Below are positions 23,709 to 31,656 of a DNA stretch of 32,436 nt, in pieces. Position numbers and translations under genes: made by a program. The notes under the pieces are model-generated. The model ran no database searches. It was not told the origin of the DNA and saw nothing but the letters and a program-made list of their open reading frames with translations. Within the stretch, counting starts at the first letter, position 1, and every line of letters begins with the position of its first letter. Source of the DNA: JADHLK01 sp038131695 (GTDB taxonomy: Bacteria; Pseudomonadota; Alphaproteobacteria; Puniceispirillales; Puniceispirillaceae); NCBI GenBank assembly GCA_038131695.1, contig JAYPQA010000025.1, positions 1 to 32,436 on the forward strand, given 5' to 3'.

Positions 23709-25289
23709 ATGCAAGAAGGCGCACAAACACAGCACTCACAGAGCCGTGACAGCACCCGCCGCCGCCGCTCGCAAAGCCGTTCGCGCCGCCAGGTTTCAGC
23801 AGACAGTCTGGCAGATCAGCTGCCCTGGTCGCGGCCAGAATGGTCGGACCAGCCAACCTGCCCGTTGCGGGACGATCAGCTGGAGGCTGTACATCAGGCC
23901 AGCCTGACCGTGCTGAAGGAAACCGGCATCCTGTTTTTGAATGAAGACGCGCTGGCTATTCTGGCAAAGACCGGATGCAGTGTTGACCGGGCCAGCTCTC
24001 TGGTGCGGTTTGACCCGGATTTTATTACCGACAGGCTGGCCCGCGCCCCGGCCAGCTTTGAGATTGTGCCGCGCAACCCGGAAAAGCGGCTGGTCTGGGG
24101 TGGGCGGCATTTCAATTTTGGCCAGGTTGGCTCAGCCCCCAATATTCAGGACAGCAGCGGCCGGCGGCCCGGCACACGCGCTGATTACCGTGATTTTATC
24201 AAATTGGCGCAGGCCTTTAACTGTATCCATTTTCTGTCCGGCTATCCGGTAGAACCGCAGGATATTCACGCCTCGGTGCGGCATTTATATTGCCTTCTGG
24301 ACAAGCTGACACTGAGCGACAAGGTTGTGCATGGCTATTCGCTGGGGCCGGAGCGAATAGAGGATGTGATGGAAATGGTGCGTATAGCAGCCGGGCTGAG
24401 CGAGGCAGAATTTGCCGCCAAGCCGCGGATGTTCACCAATATCAATTCCTCCTCGCCGCTGAAACATGATTGGCCGATGCTGGACGGGGCGATGCGGATG
24501 GCCCGCAAGGGCCAGCCAGTTGTGATAGCCCCCTTTACCCTGGCCGGTGCGATGGCCCCGGTTACCATTACCGGTGCGCTGGTCCAGCAGAATGCCGAAG
24601 CGCTGGCAGCTATTGCGCTGTTGCAGGAGATAAACCCCGGCACACCGGTGGTTTATGGGGCCTTTACCTCTAATGTGGATATGAAGAGCGGCGCACCTGC
24701 CTTTGGCACGCCTGAATATATCCGCGCCGCCCAGATTTCCGGCCAGCTGGCCCGCCGCTACCAGCTGCCCTGGCGCAGCTCCAACGCCAATGCGGCCAAT
24801 GTGCCGGACGGGCAGTCGGCCTGGGAATCGGTCTTTTCGCTGATGGGCTGCATGACCGGTCAGGCCAATGTCATCTATCATTCAGCAGGCTGGCTGGAAG
24901 GCGGGCTGTCTGCCAGCAAGAGCAAATTCGTCATGGATTGCGAGATTTTGCAGCAGCTGATCGCCCTGCAGGAGGCGCTGCCCGCCAGTGCGGATGATCT
25001 GGCGGTTGAGGCGATTGCAGAGGTCGGCCCGCATGGCCATTTCTTTGGTGCGGAACATACACAAAGCCGATATAAAACAGCATTTTATACACCATTTTTA
25101 TCAGATTGGCGGAATTATGAAAGCTGGCAGGAGGCAGGCGGGATCTGGGTGCATGAGCGGGCGGAAAAAATGGCAGAACAAATTATTGCCGATTTCACCC
25201 CGGCCCCGCTGGATGCGGCTATCGAAGAGGAATTGCAAGCCTTTGTAGCCCGGCGCGTGGAAGAAGGCGGCGCGCCGACTGATTTCTAG
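23709..25289 (+). CDS. Trimethylamine methyltransferase (MttB) family protein, non-pyrrolysine type
   Basis: Corrinoid-dependent-type methyltransferase of 526 residues (MttB superfamily). The N terminus is an Arg/Ser-rich tail (RRRRSQSRSRR), commonly seen in alphaproteobacterial members. Family features include GILFLNEDALAILAKTGC, SAPNIQDSSGRRPGTRADY, FTNINSSSPLKHDWPMLDGA, VIAPFTLAGAMAPVTITGAL, WRSSNANAANVPDGQSAWE, GHFFGAEHTQSRYKTAFYTP. There is no in-frame TAG, so it does not use pyrrolysine; such homologues in other organisms demethylate glycine betaine or related quaternary amines. No corrinoid protein or reactivase is nearby. It is followed 25 bases later by the DMGDH-like gene. A G-rich ribosome site lies 14 bases upstream, slightly far. 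Substrate is inferred from context. Confidence 0.9.
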   Translation: MQEGAQTQHSQSRDSTRRRRSQSRSRRQVSADSLADQLPWSRPEWSDQPTCPLRDDQLEAVHQASLTVLKETGILFLNEDALAILAKTGCSVDRASSLVRFDPDFITDRLARAPASFEIVPRNPEKRLVWGGRHFNFGQVGSAPNIQDSSGRRPGTRADYRDFIKLAQAFNCIHFLSGYPVEPQDIHASVRHLYCLLDKLTLSDKVVHGYSLGPERIEDVMEMVRIAAGLSEAEFAAKPRMFTNINSSSPLKHDWPMLDGAMRMARKGQPVVIAPFTLAGAMAPVTITGALVQQNAEALAAIALLQEINPGTPVVYGAFTSNVDMKSGAPAFGTPEYIRAAQISGQLARRYQLPWRSSNANAANVPDGQSAWESVFSLMGCMTGQANVIYHSAGWLEGGLSASKSKFVMDCEILQQLIALQEALPASADDLAVEAIAEVGPHGHFFGAEHTQSRYKTAFYTPFLSDWRNYESWQEAGGIWVHERAEKMAEQIIADFTPAPLDAAIEEELQAFVARRVEEGGAPTDF

Positions 25290-25314
25290 CCTGTTTTTCA
25301 GGGGAGATGGGAAG

Positions 25315-27747
25315 ATGACAGATACGGCGCGGGTTGTTGTCATTGGCGGCGGGGTGGTCGGGGCCTCGGTGCTTTATCATCTCAGCAAGCTAGGCTGGAC
25401 GGATTGCCTGTTGCTGGAGCGGTCCGAGCTGACATCCGGCTCTACCTGGCACGCGGCTGGCGGTATGCATTGTATCAATGGCGATCCCAATGTGGCCAAG
25501 CTGCAGCAATATACGATTGAGCTTTACCGCGAGATTGAGGAAAAATCGGGCCAGGATATTTCCCTGCACATGACAGGCGGGATCATGCTGGCGGCAACGC
25601 GTGACAGGTTTGACTGGCTCAAGGCGATGCGGGCCAAGGGGCGCTATCTGGGGATGGAGGGGCTGGAGATTATCAGCCCGCAAGAGGCGCATCAGCTGAT
25701 GCCGCTGCTGGACCCGGCAGAATTTGTCGGCGCGCTTTATGACCCGATTGAAGGGCATTGTGATCCCTATGGCGTAACCCATGCCTATGCCAGGGCGGCA
25801 AAGGCGAATGGGGCTCAAATCAGGCTGCATACCAAGGTAGAGGCGCTGTCCCAGAACCCGGATGGCAGCTGGGATGTCCAGATTGAGGGAGAGCGCATCC
25901 GGGCTGAACATATTGTGAATGCGGCCGGCTTGTGGGCGCGGGAGGTGGGCCGCATGGCCGGTCTGGAGCTGCCCGTTCTGGCGATGGAGCATATGTATCT
26001 CTTGACCGAGGATATGCAAGAAGTGGCCGAGATAAACCGGACAACCGGCAAAGAAGTGCTGCACGCGGTGGATTTTGACGGCGAGATTTACCTGCGCCAG
26101 GAACGCGGCGGTATGCTGATGGGCACTTATGAAAAAGCCTGTGTGCCCTGGTCGGAGACGCACACCCCCTGGGAGTTTGGCCATGAGCTGCTGGAACCTG
26201 ATATTGACCGGATTGCCCCGTCTCTGGAGGTGGGATTTCGCCATTTTCCGGCTTTTGAAAATGCCGGCATCCGCCAGATCATCAATGGCCCCTTTACCTT
26301 TGCCCCGGATGGCAATCCGCTGGTCGGGCCGGTGCGCGGGCTGACCAATTACTGGTCGGCCTGTGCGGTCATGGCCGGTTTCAGCCAGGGCGGCGGTGTT
26401 GGGCTGGCGCTGGCCAACTGGATGGTGGAGGGGGATCCGGGCTTTGATGTCTGGGCGATGGATATTGCCCGGTTTGGAGAGTATGCCGGCATTGCCTATA
26501 CCAATGCGCGGGTGCGGGAAAATTATGCGCGCCGCTTTTCCATCCGCTATCCGAATGAGGAATTGCAAGCCGGCCGGCCACTGAAAACCACCCCCATCTA
26601 TGATTTGCTGGCCCAAAAAGGGGCCCAGTTTGGCGCCTCTTTCGGGCTGGAAGTCCCGCTCTGGTTTGCCGAAAAGGGAGAGACAGAACAATTCAGCTGG
26701 CGCCGTTCAACAGATTTTGCCGCTGTGGAACGAGAGGCCTTGGCCGTGCGCGAGAGAGCAGGGCTGAGCGAGATTTCCGGCTTTGCCAAATACCGGATAG
26801 AAGGGGCTGGGGCAGCAGACTGGCTGGATCGGATGCTGGCCTGCCGCCTGCCTGCTGAAGGGCGTATGACGCTGGCCCCGATGCTCAAAGAGGATGGCCG
26901 GGTTATCGGCGATTTCACGCTGGCCAATCTGGGGCCGGAGGGCTGGTTTCTGGTTGGCTCCGGCGTGGCAGAAGCCTGGCATATGCGCTGGTTTGAGGCG
27001 CATTTGCCAGAAGATGGTTCGGTGCGGATTCGGGCTGAGGGCCTTAATCTGTGTGGTCTCAGCCTCGCCGGGCCACAGGCGCGTGCGGTCTTGGAAAAGC
27101 TGGTGCGCCGGGATATTTCCAATACGGCCTTTCCCTTCATGTCTATTGCCCGCTTTGAGATTGGCCAGGCTCCGGCGCTGGTTGGGCGGGTCAGCTATAC
27201 GGGCGATTTGGGGTATGAGATTTGGGTTCCGGCGGGTTATTTGCGCGCGGTTTATGCAGATTTGCTGGCTGCGGGCGCGGAATTTGGCCTCGCCCTGTTC
27301 GGCAGCCGGGCCTTGAATGCGCTGCGGCTGGAGAAAAATTACGGCAGCTGGGCGCATGAATACCGGCCCCTTTACTATCCGATTGAATGCGGGCTGGATC
27401 GGTTTTGTGCCTTTGACAAGCAGGCCGGTTTTATCGGCCAGCAGGAAGCGGCCCGTATTCAGGCCGAAAAGGGCGGCCAGCACCGGCTCTGTGCCTTTGT
27501 TGTAGAGGCGCGTGATGCAGATGTTATCGGGGATGAGCCTATCTGGCAGGCGGACAGGCTGGCCGGCTGGGTCACCTCCGGTGGTTTTGCCCATGGCTCC
27601 GGCAAATCGGTTGCGCTGGGCTATGTCGCAAAAGAGCTGGCAGATGAAATGGCTGGCTGGCAGATTGAGCTGCTGGATGAGCGCTTGCCCGCCAGACGCC
27701 AGCAGACCGCGCTGTTTGATGCGAATTTTTCCCGCCAGCGCAGCTAG
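25315..27747 (+). CDS. Dimethylglycine/sarcosine dehydrogenase-like FAD oxidoreductase with GcvT domain
   Basis: Flavoenzyme of 810 residues oxidising an N-methylated amine and handing the C1 unit to folate. The N-terminal DAO domain begins VVVIGGGVVGASVLYHLSKL and contains SGSTWHAAGGMHC, whose His46 matches the covalent FAD-binding His of mammalian dimethylglycine dehydrogenase. GPFTFAPDGNPLVGPVRGL and MAGFSQGGGVGLALANWM complete this half. From about residue 430 a DUF-like bridge leads to the aminomethyltransferase (GcvT) domain: GLSEISGFAKYRIEGAGAAD, GRVSYTGDLGYEIWVPAGYL, ALNALRLEKNYGSWAHEYRP and the C-terminal WVTSGGFAHGSGKSVALGYV. GGGGAGATGGGAAG precedes the ATG. With the MttB-like gene and SoxBDAG it fits a betaine-to-glycine demethylation route. 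Dimethylglycine versus another substrate cannot be decided. Confidence 0.93.
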   Translation: MTDTARVVVIGGGVVGASVLYHLSKLGWTDCLLLERSELTSGSTWHAAGGMHCINGDPNVAKLQQYTIELYREIEEKSGQDISLHMTGGIMLAATRDRFDWLKAMRAKGRYLGMEGLEIISPQEAHQLMPLLDPAEFVGALYDPIEGHCDPYGVTHAYARAAKANGAQIRLHTKVEALSQNPDGSWDVQIEGERIRAEHIVNAAGLWAREVGRMAGLELPVLAMEHMYLLTEDMQEVAEINRTTGKEVLHAVDFDGEIYLRQERGGMLMGTYEKACVPWSETHTPWEFGHELLEPDIDRIAPSLEVGFRHFPAFENAGIRQIINGPFTFAPDGNPLVGPVRGLTNYWSACAVMAGFSQGGGVGLALANWMVEGDPGFDVWAMDIARFGEYAGIAYTNARVRENYARRFSIRYPNEELQAGRPLKTTPIYDLLAQKGAQFGASFGLEVPLWFAEKGETEQFSWRRSTDFAAVEREALAVRERAGLSEISGFAKYRIEGAGAADWLDRMLACRLPAEGRMTLAPMLKEDGRVIGDFTLANLGPEGWFLVGSGVAEAWHMRWFEAHLPEDGSVRIRAEGLNLCGLSLAGPQARAVLEKLVRRDISNTAFPFMSIARFEIGQAPALVGRVSYTGDLGYEIWVPAGYLRAVYADLLAAGAEFGLALFGSRALNALRLEKNYGSWAHEYRPLYYPIECGLDRFCAFDKQAGFIGQQEAARIQAEKGGQHRLCAFVVEARDADVIGDEPIWQADRLAGWVTSGGFAHGSGKSVALGYVAKELADEMAGWQIELLDERLPARRQQTALFDANFSRQRS

Positions 27748-27758
27748 CCCCATTTCTG

Positions 27759-28745
27759 TTACAGACCGTCTGGCAGCGGGGCGGCGCGCGCCTGATCCAG
27801 CATCTCCCCATCCAGATTGCCGCCAGAAGCGATGACGACCACCCTTTTCCCCTGCGCTTCCCGGCGAAAATCCGGGTCCAGCGCGGCGGCCAGAGCCACC
27901 GCCCCGCCCGGTTCAATCACCAGCTTGAACCTGTCCAGAGCCAGTCGCATGGCAGACAGCACCGCTGCATCGCTGACCACCTTGCCGCCGCTGACCAGCT
28001 GGCTGTTGATGGCAAAGCTGATCTGGCCGGGGCAGGGGGTTACAATCGCATCACAGATAGACCGGGCCGCCGGATCATTGGACAAAATCTGCCCGGCTGC
28101 CAGAGAGCGGGCCGTATCATCAAACCCCTCAGGCTCAGCCGCATAAATGGCCAGCTGGCCAAAATGCTGTTTCAGGGCCAGGCTGACCCCAGCCAAGAGA
28201 CCGCCCCCGCCGCAACAGACCAGCGCATAATCCGGCACAGTGGCGGCAGCCTGCAAATCCTCGGCTATTTCCAGCCCGGCCGTACCCTGGCCTGCGATCA
28301 CCGCTGCATTCTCATAAGGCTGGATAATATGGCCGCCCTGTTCGGCTTGCAGCGCCGTGCCGATCTCCTCGCGGCTCTGGCTATACCTGTCATACAAGAT
28401 TACATTTGCGCGATAGGCGGCTGTATTTGCGCGTTTTAATTCTGGGGCATCCTCAGGCATCACAATATAGGCCTGGCGGCCGGTCAGGCGCGCGGCGAGG
28501 GCCACGGCCTGGGCATGGTTGCCGCTGGACCAGGCGATCACCGGCTGGCCATCATCGGGCAGGCTGAGCAGGGCATTGCTGGCCCCGCGAAATTTGAAAG
28601 AGCCGGTGCGCTGCAGCGGTTCTGCCTTGACCAGCAACTCAAAGCCCAGCTGGTCATTCAGCAGGTCAGAGCCCAGCAGGGGTGTGCGCCGGATGAGAGC
28701 GCGGGTTCGGCTGGCAGCGGCCTTGATAGCGGCATAATCGGGCAT
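27759..28745 (-). CDS. Threonine dehydratase / serine racemase family PLP enzyme
   Basis: PLP fold-type II enzyme of 328 residues, without the C-terminal ACT regulatory domain, so of the catabolic/serine racemase type. The PLP lysine is in GSFKFRGA (Lys51), with SSGNHAQ (73-79) as substrate loop and CCGGGGLLAGVSLALK as phosphate-binding glycine loop; VIASGGNLDG is near the end. Family members deaminate threonine or serine, racemise serine, or deaminate 3-hydroxyaspartate. Since glycine is the product of the neighbouring sarcosine route, a hydroxyaspartate ammonia-lyase (as in the beta-hydroxyaspartate cycle) is an alternative, but no other genes of that cycle are present. It converges with the DMGDH-like gene, with 11 bases between stops, and is divergent from dapA. 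Confidence 0.88.
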   Translation of the reverse strand: MPDYAAIKAAASRTRALIRRTPLLGSDLLNDQLGFELLVKAEPLQRTGSFKFRGASNALLSLPDDGQPVIAWSSGNHAQAVALAARLTGRQAYIVMPEDAPELKRANTAAYRANVILYDRYSQSREEIGTALQAEQGGHIIQPYENAAVIAGQGTAGLEIAEDLQAAATVPDYALVCCGGGGLLAGVSLALKQHFGQLAIYAAEPEGFDDTARSLAAGQILSNDPAARSICDAIVTPCPGQISFAINSQLVSGGKVVSDAAVLSAMRLALDRFKLVIEPGGAVALAAALDPDFRREAQGKRVVVIASGGNLDGEMLDQARAAPLPDGL

Positions 28746-28794
28746 CGGGTTTCTCCTTGGCAGGCATTTGTTGCCACAGGGCGGTTGGCTGGGC

Positions 28795-28823
28795 TTGTTT
28801 TATCCCGGAAACTATCCTAATTT
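28795..28823 (+). promoter_or_regulatory. Probable promoter of dapA
   Basis: TTGTTT (28795-28800) and TAATTT (28818-28823) are 17 bases apart in the divergent gap between the PLP enzyme and dapA, predicting a start near 28830 and a leader of about 50 bases. A small palindrome TTCTAGAA (28822-28829) overlaps the -10 end and could be a regulator site. Confidence 0.5.
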
Positions 28824-28881
28824 CTAGAAGATTCCAGAGTCTTGCGAGATTTGGAAGATCGTTTTTATCGGAGAGAGACCT

Positions 28882-29790
28882 ATGGCTGGCCCGGTTTCCC
28901 ATTTGCCCTTTTCCGGGGCCAATACAGCGCTGATCACGCCCTTTCGCGATGGGGCGGTGGATTTGGCCGCCTTTGAAAAGCTGGTTGATTGGCAGATAGA
29001 GCAGGGGATACACGGTCTGGTGCCGGTTGGCACGACTGGCGAATCCCCCACCCTCAGCCATGATGAGCATGATCAGGTGGTCGAAAGCTGCGTCAAGGTC
29101 GCTGCCGGGCGGGTGCCGGTCATTGCCGGGGCCGGCTCCAACAGCACGGCTGAATCCGTGCGCCTGGCCCGTCATGCTGAACAGGTCGGGGCAGATGCGG
29201 TGCTGGTGGTCAGCCCCTATTACAACAAGCCCTCGCAAGGCGGGCTGGCGGCCCATTTCCGCAGCGTTGCCGAGGCGATTTCGATCCCGCTGATTATCTA
29301 TGATATTCCAAGCCGTTCTGTGGTGCGGGTAGCAGATGAGACGCTGGCGGAGCTGGCGCAAATAGACAATATCGCCGGTATCAAGGATGCGACAGCAGAC
29401 TGTGCCCGCCCGACGCGCCTGTTGGGCAAGGCCGGGGCGGATTTCTGCCAGCTCTCTGGAGAGGATGCCACCATGCTGCCCTATCTGGCGGCTGGCGGGC
29501 ATGGGGTTATATCCGTGCTGAGCAATATTGCCCCGCGTCAGGTCGCCCAGCTGCAAGAGGCGTTCTTCGCCGGGGATATGGCAAAGGCGCAGCAGCTGAA
29601 TGCCGGGCTTATTGATCTGGCAGATGCGCTGTTTGTTGAATCCAGCCCCGGGCCGGTTAAATATGCAGGCTCGCTGATGGGGCTGTGCACGCCGGAATTG
29701 CGCTTGCCGCTGGTAGAGATCAGCAGGCCGACACAAGAGTTGCTGCAGACAGCAATGCGGCGGGCCGGGCTGGATTTCAGCGCGGACTGA
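28882..29790 (+). CDS. dapA: 4-hydroxy-tetrahydrodipicolinate synthase
   Basis: First committed enzyme of the lysine/diaminopimelate pathway; it condenses pyruvate with aspartate semialdehyde. The protein has 302 residues and a TIM-barrel layout. Visible sites are GLVPVGTTGESPTLSHDEH (Thr51/Thr52), VVSPYYNKPSQGG, IIYDIPSRSV (Tyr140) and AGIKDAT with the Schiff-base Lys168, plus LSGEDATMLPYLAAGGHGVI. The usual YNVPSR is YDIPSR here. ATG 28882 follows CGGAGAGAG. It is followed 25 bases later by smpB in a common alphaproteobacterial arrangement, and driven by the promoter at 28795-28823. Confidence 0.96.
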   Translation: MAGPVSHLPFSGANTALITPFRDGAVDLAAFEKLVDWQIEQGIHGLVPVGTTGESPTLSHDEHDQVVESCVKVAAGRVPVIAGAGSNSTAESVRLARHAEQVGADAVLVVSPYYNKPSQGGLAAHFRSVAEAISIPLIIYDIPSRSVVRVADETLAELAQIDNIAGIKDATADCARPTRLLGKAGADFCQLSGEDATMLPYLAAGGHGVISVLSNIAPRQVAQLQEAFFAGDMAKAQQLNAGLIDLADALFVESSPGPVKYAGSLMGLCTPELRLPLVEISRPTQELLQTAMRRAGLDFSAD

Positions 29791-29815
29791 CCACTAGCAA
29801 GCCGGGGAGCCGCAG

Positions 29816-30271
29816 ATGGCCGTCCATTCAGGCCGGGTCGCCGAAAACAGGCGCGCCCGTTTCGATTATGAGATTGAGGAAACGCTGGAAGCCGGCCTGA
29901 TCCTGACCGGCTCGGAGGTGAAGTCCCTGCGCACTGGCCGCGCCTCTATTGCGGAATCCTATGCCGGAGAGGATGCCGGAAAGCTGTGCCTGTTCAACGC
30001 CAATATTCCGGTCTATCCGGCGGCCCGCGACAATCACGCACCAAAGCGGGTGCGCCAGCTGCTGGTCAAGGCAAAGGAGCGGGACAAGCTGCTCGGCATG
30101 ATCCGGCGCGAGGGCTATTCGCTGGTGCCGCTGGCGCTTTATTTCACAGATCGCGGCAAGGCCAAGATCAGCCTGGGGCTGGCGCGCGGGCGCAAGAAAC
30201 AGGATAAGCGCGAGGCGGCAAAAAAGCGCGATTGGGAACGCCAGAAACAGCGACTCCTGCGGCCTGGTTGA
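29816..30271 (+). CDS. smpB: SsrA-binding protein (trans-translation)
   Basis: Small basic protein of 151 residues that carries tmRNA to stalled ribosomes. The sequence shows VAENRRARFDYEIEETLEAG, LTGSEVKSLRTGRASIAESY, LVPLALYFTDRGKAKISLGL and the basic C-terminal tail ARGRKKQDKREAAKKRDWER, which folds in the decoding centre. CCGGGGAGC gives the ribosome site. It is in line with dapA; the stop is 6 bases from that of the convergent uracil-DNA glycosylase. The tmRNA gene itself is not in this window. Confidence 0.97.
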   Translation: MAVHSGRVAENRRARFDYEIEETLEAGLILTGSEVKSLRTGRASIAESYAGEDAGKLCLFNANIPVYPAARDNHAPKRVRQLLVKAKERDKLLGMIRREGYSLVPLALYFTDRGKAKISLGLARGRKKQDKREAAKKRDWERQKQRLLRPG

Positions 30272-30277
30272 GCCGGG

Positions 30278-30928
30278 CTACTCAGCGCGCGCTTCTGCCA
30301 GCAGCTGGCCGGCTTGCTGAAAAACCGCATCAAAGCTGGCTTCAGTCAACCGCCCGGTCTGGGTGTTGTAGCGCGAGCAATGGTAGGAATCGAGCAGCAG
30401 CAGCCCGTCCGGCAGCCTGTGCCAGCGATTATGCCCGAAAGGATAATCGGCCAGCCGCCAGCCAAAATGGCGCAGCAGCGTTTCATGGGCGATGCGGCCC
30501 AGAGCCAGAACCAGTCGCAGATTTTGCATCCGCGCCAGCTCGACTGAGAGAAACGGGCGGCATTGGTTGATTTCCGGGCCGGTTGGCTTGTTCTGCGGCG
30601 GCACACAGCGCACCGCATTGGCAATCCTCAGATTCTGCAAGCTGAGATCATCCGCCCCCTTTTCATCATAATGGCCACTGGCCCAGCCCCATTTCAGCAA
30701 CGTCTGATAAAGGGTGCGCCCGGCATGATCACCGGTAAAGGGGCGGCCAGTCGCATTCGCCCCTCGCAAGCCCGGAGCCAGCCCCAATATCAGCATTTCT
30801 GCCGTAATCGGGCCAAAAGAGGGCACCGGCCCATTATGCCAGTCCGGCCAGCGCGCGCGCTGCTGGTCGATATAGTCTGCCAGCCTTGGACAGGCGCGGC
30901 AATCGGGCGGGGCTACCGGGTCCAGCAT
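30278..30928 (-). CDS. Uracil-DNA glycosylase, family 5 (UDGb type)
   Basis: DNA repair enzyme of 216 residues removing uracil and related damaged bases. The active-site motif GLAPGLRGANATGRPFTGD (49-67) and the leucine-loop motif SYHCSRYNTQTGRL (181-194) match the UDGb family. Four Cys at 10, 13, 108 and 123 (CRAC, NAVRCVPPQNKP, NQCRPFL) are placed as in the 4Fe-4S glycosylases. In canonical members the loop motif has HPS; here it reads YHCS, as in many proteobacterial members. The ATG overlaps the stop of the upstream NYN gene by one base (TGATG), so the two are translated as an operon. Confidence 0.92.
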   Translation of the reverse strand: MLDPVAPPDCRACPRLADYIDQQRARWPDWHNGPVPSFGPITAEMLILGLAPGLRGANATGRPFTGDHAGRTLYQTLLKWGWASGHYDEKGADDLSLQNLRIANAVRCVPPQNKPTGPEINQCRPFLSVELARMQNLRLVLALGRIAHETLLRHFGWRLADYPFGHNRWHRLPDGLLLLDSYHCSRYNTQTGRLTEASFDAVFQQAGQLLAEARAE

Positions 30929-31459
30929 CAGCCGAAATCCCGCTTTATCTCAGTCTCGATGGTCTGCAAGTCCAGAAAGCTGTCTGCCTTGCGGCGCAGC
31001 GCATCCGCCACCATATTCGGAGAAGTATTGGTAGAGGAGACAACGGTGACCCGCACCCCCATATCCTGAACCTCGGACAGCAGGCGGCAAAAATCGCCAT
31101 CGCCGGAAAACAAAAAGGCGTGGTCGATATGCGGGGCAAGTTTCAGCATATCGAGGGCCAGCTCCATATCCATATTGCCCTTTATGCGGCGGCGGCCTGT
31201 TTCCGGATCGACAAATTCCTTGGTCTGTTTGGAGACCACCGCATAGCCGTTATAATCCAGAAAATCGATCAGCTTACGCAGCGGGGCTACCTCGCTCCGG
31301 ATCGGGCAGGGCGGTATAGTAATAGGCCCGGATAAGATGCCCTTCTTCGCGAAAACGATCCAGCAGCCGGACATAATCCACATCCAGCCCCAGCAATTTC
31401 ACAGTGGAATGAAAGTTCGATCCATCGATAAATAAGGCAATACGCTCATCATGGGTCAT
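30928..31459 (-). pseudogene. NYN/LabA-type (DUF88) ribonuclease-like gene, frameshifted
   Basis: NYN domains have a PIN-like nuclease fold. ATG 31459, with GGAG upstream, begins MTHDERIALFIDGSNFHSTV (catalytic-type Asp12) and runs DVDYVRLLDRFREEG, AYYYTALPDPE; the frame then stops after RGSPAA. The homologous sequence resumes in the other frame from EVAPLRKLIDFLDYNGYAVV, continues KGNMDMELALDMLKLA and FLFSGDGDFCRLLSEVQDMG (the second Asp cluster) and ends at 30928. Dropping one base in CCGGAGCGAG (31291-31300) fuses PDPE to EVAPLRK and gives ~176 residues, the normal length. NYN genes are typical neighbours of smpB/rpoZ in alphaproteobacteria, where they probably process or degrade RNA. Whether the gene is truly broken depends on the base call. 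Confidence 0.85.
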
Positions 31460-31497
31460 TTTGGTTTCTCCGTAAAAAATTTTGAATAAAGGCGCTT

Positions 31498-31527
31498 TTG
31501 AAAAAGATCTTGTTGCATTGTTACTAT
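31498..31527 (+). promoter_or_regulatory. Possible promoter of folK
   Basis: TTGAAA (31498-31503) and TACTAT (31522-31527), 18 bases apart, lie in the divergent gap between the NYN gene and folK. The predicted leader of about 120 bases contains the three 17-base repeats at 31592-31642. Confidence 0.4.
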
Positions 31528-31591
31528 CCTGCCTTTAGGCCAAGCTCAACACAGTTTTGTCCGGCACGGGATAACGCAGCCTGTCTCTGGC

Positions 31592-31642
31592 CAGACTGGC
31601 AAACCGAACAGACTGGCAAACAGAACAAACAGGCAAACAGAA
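31592..31642 (+). repeat. Three 17-base tandem repeats in the folK leader
   Basis: Units CAGACTGGCAAACCGAA, CAGACTGGCAAACAGAA and CAAACAGGCAAACAGAA follow one another without spacer. Unit 2 differs from unit 1 at one position and unit 3 from unit 2 at three. They end 14 bases before the folK ATG, just upstream of its ribosome site (AAGG 31645-31648). The unit length is not a multiple of three, consistent with a non-coding leader. Confidence 0.9.
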
Positions 31643-31656
31643 TAAAAGGCCGAAAA

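Noticed and set aside
23709..25289. MttB as a pyrrolysine enzyme
   Set aside because: The reading frame has no in-frame TAG, so it belongs to the non-pyrrolysine branch.
31592..31642. Short tandem units as a CRISPR array
   Set aside because: The units are 17 bases, directly adjacent with no spacers, and there are no cas genes.
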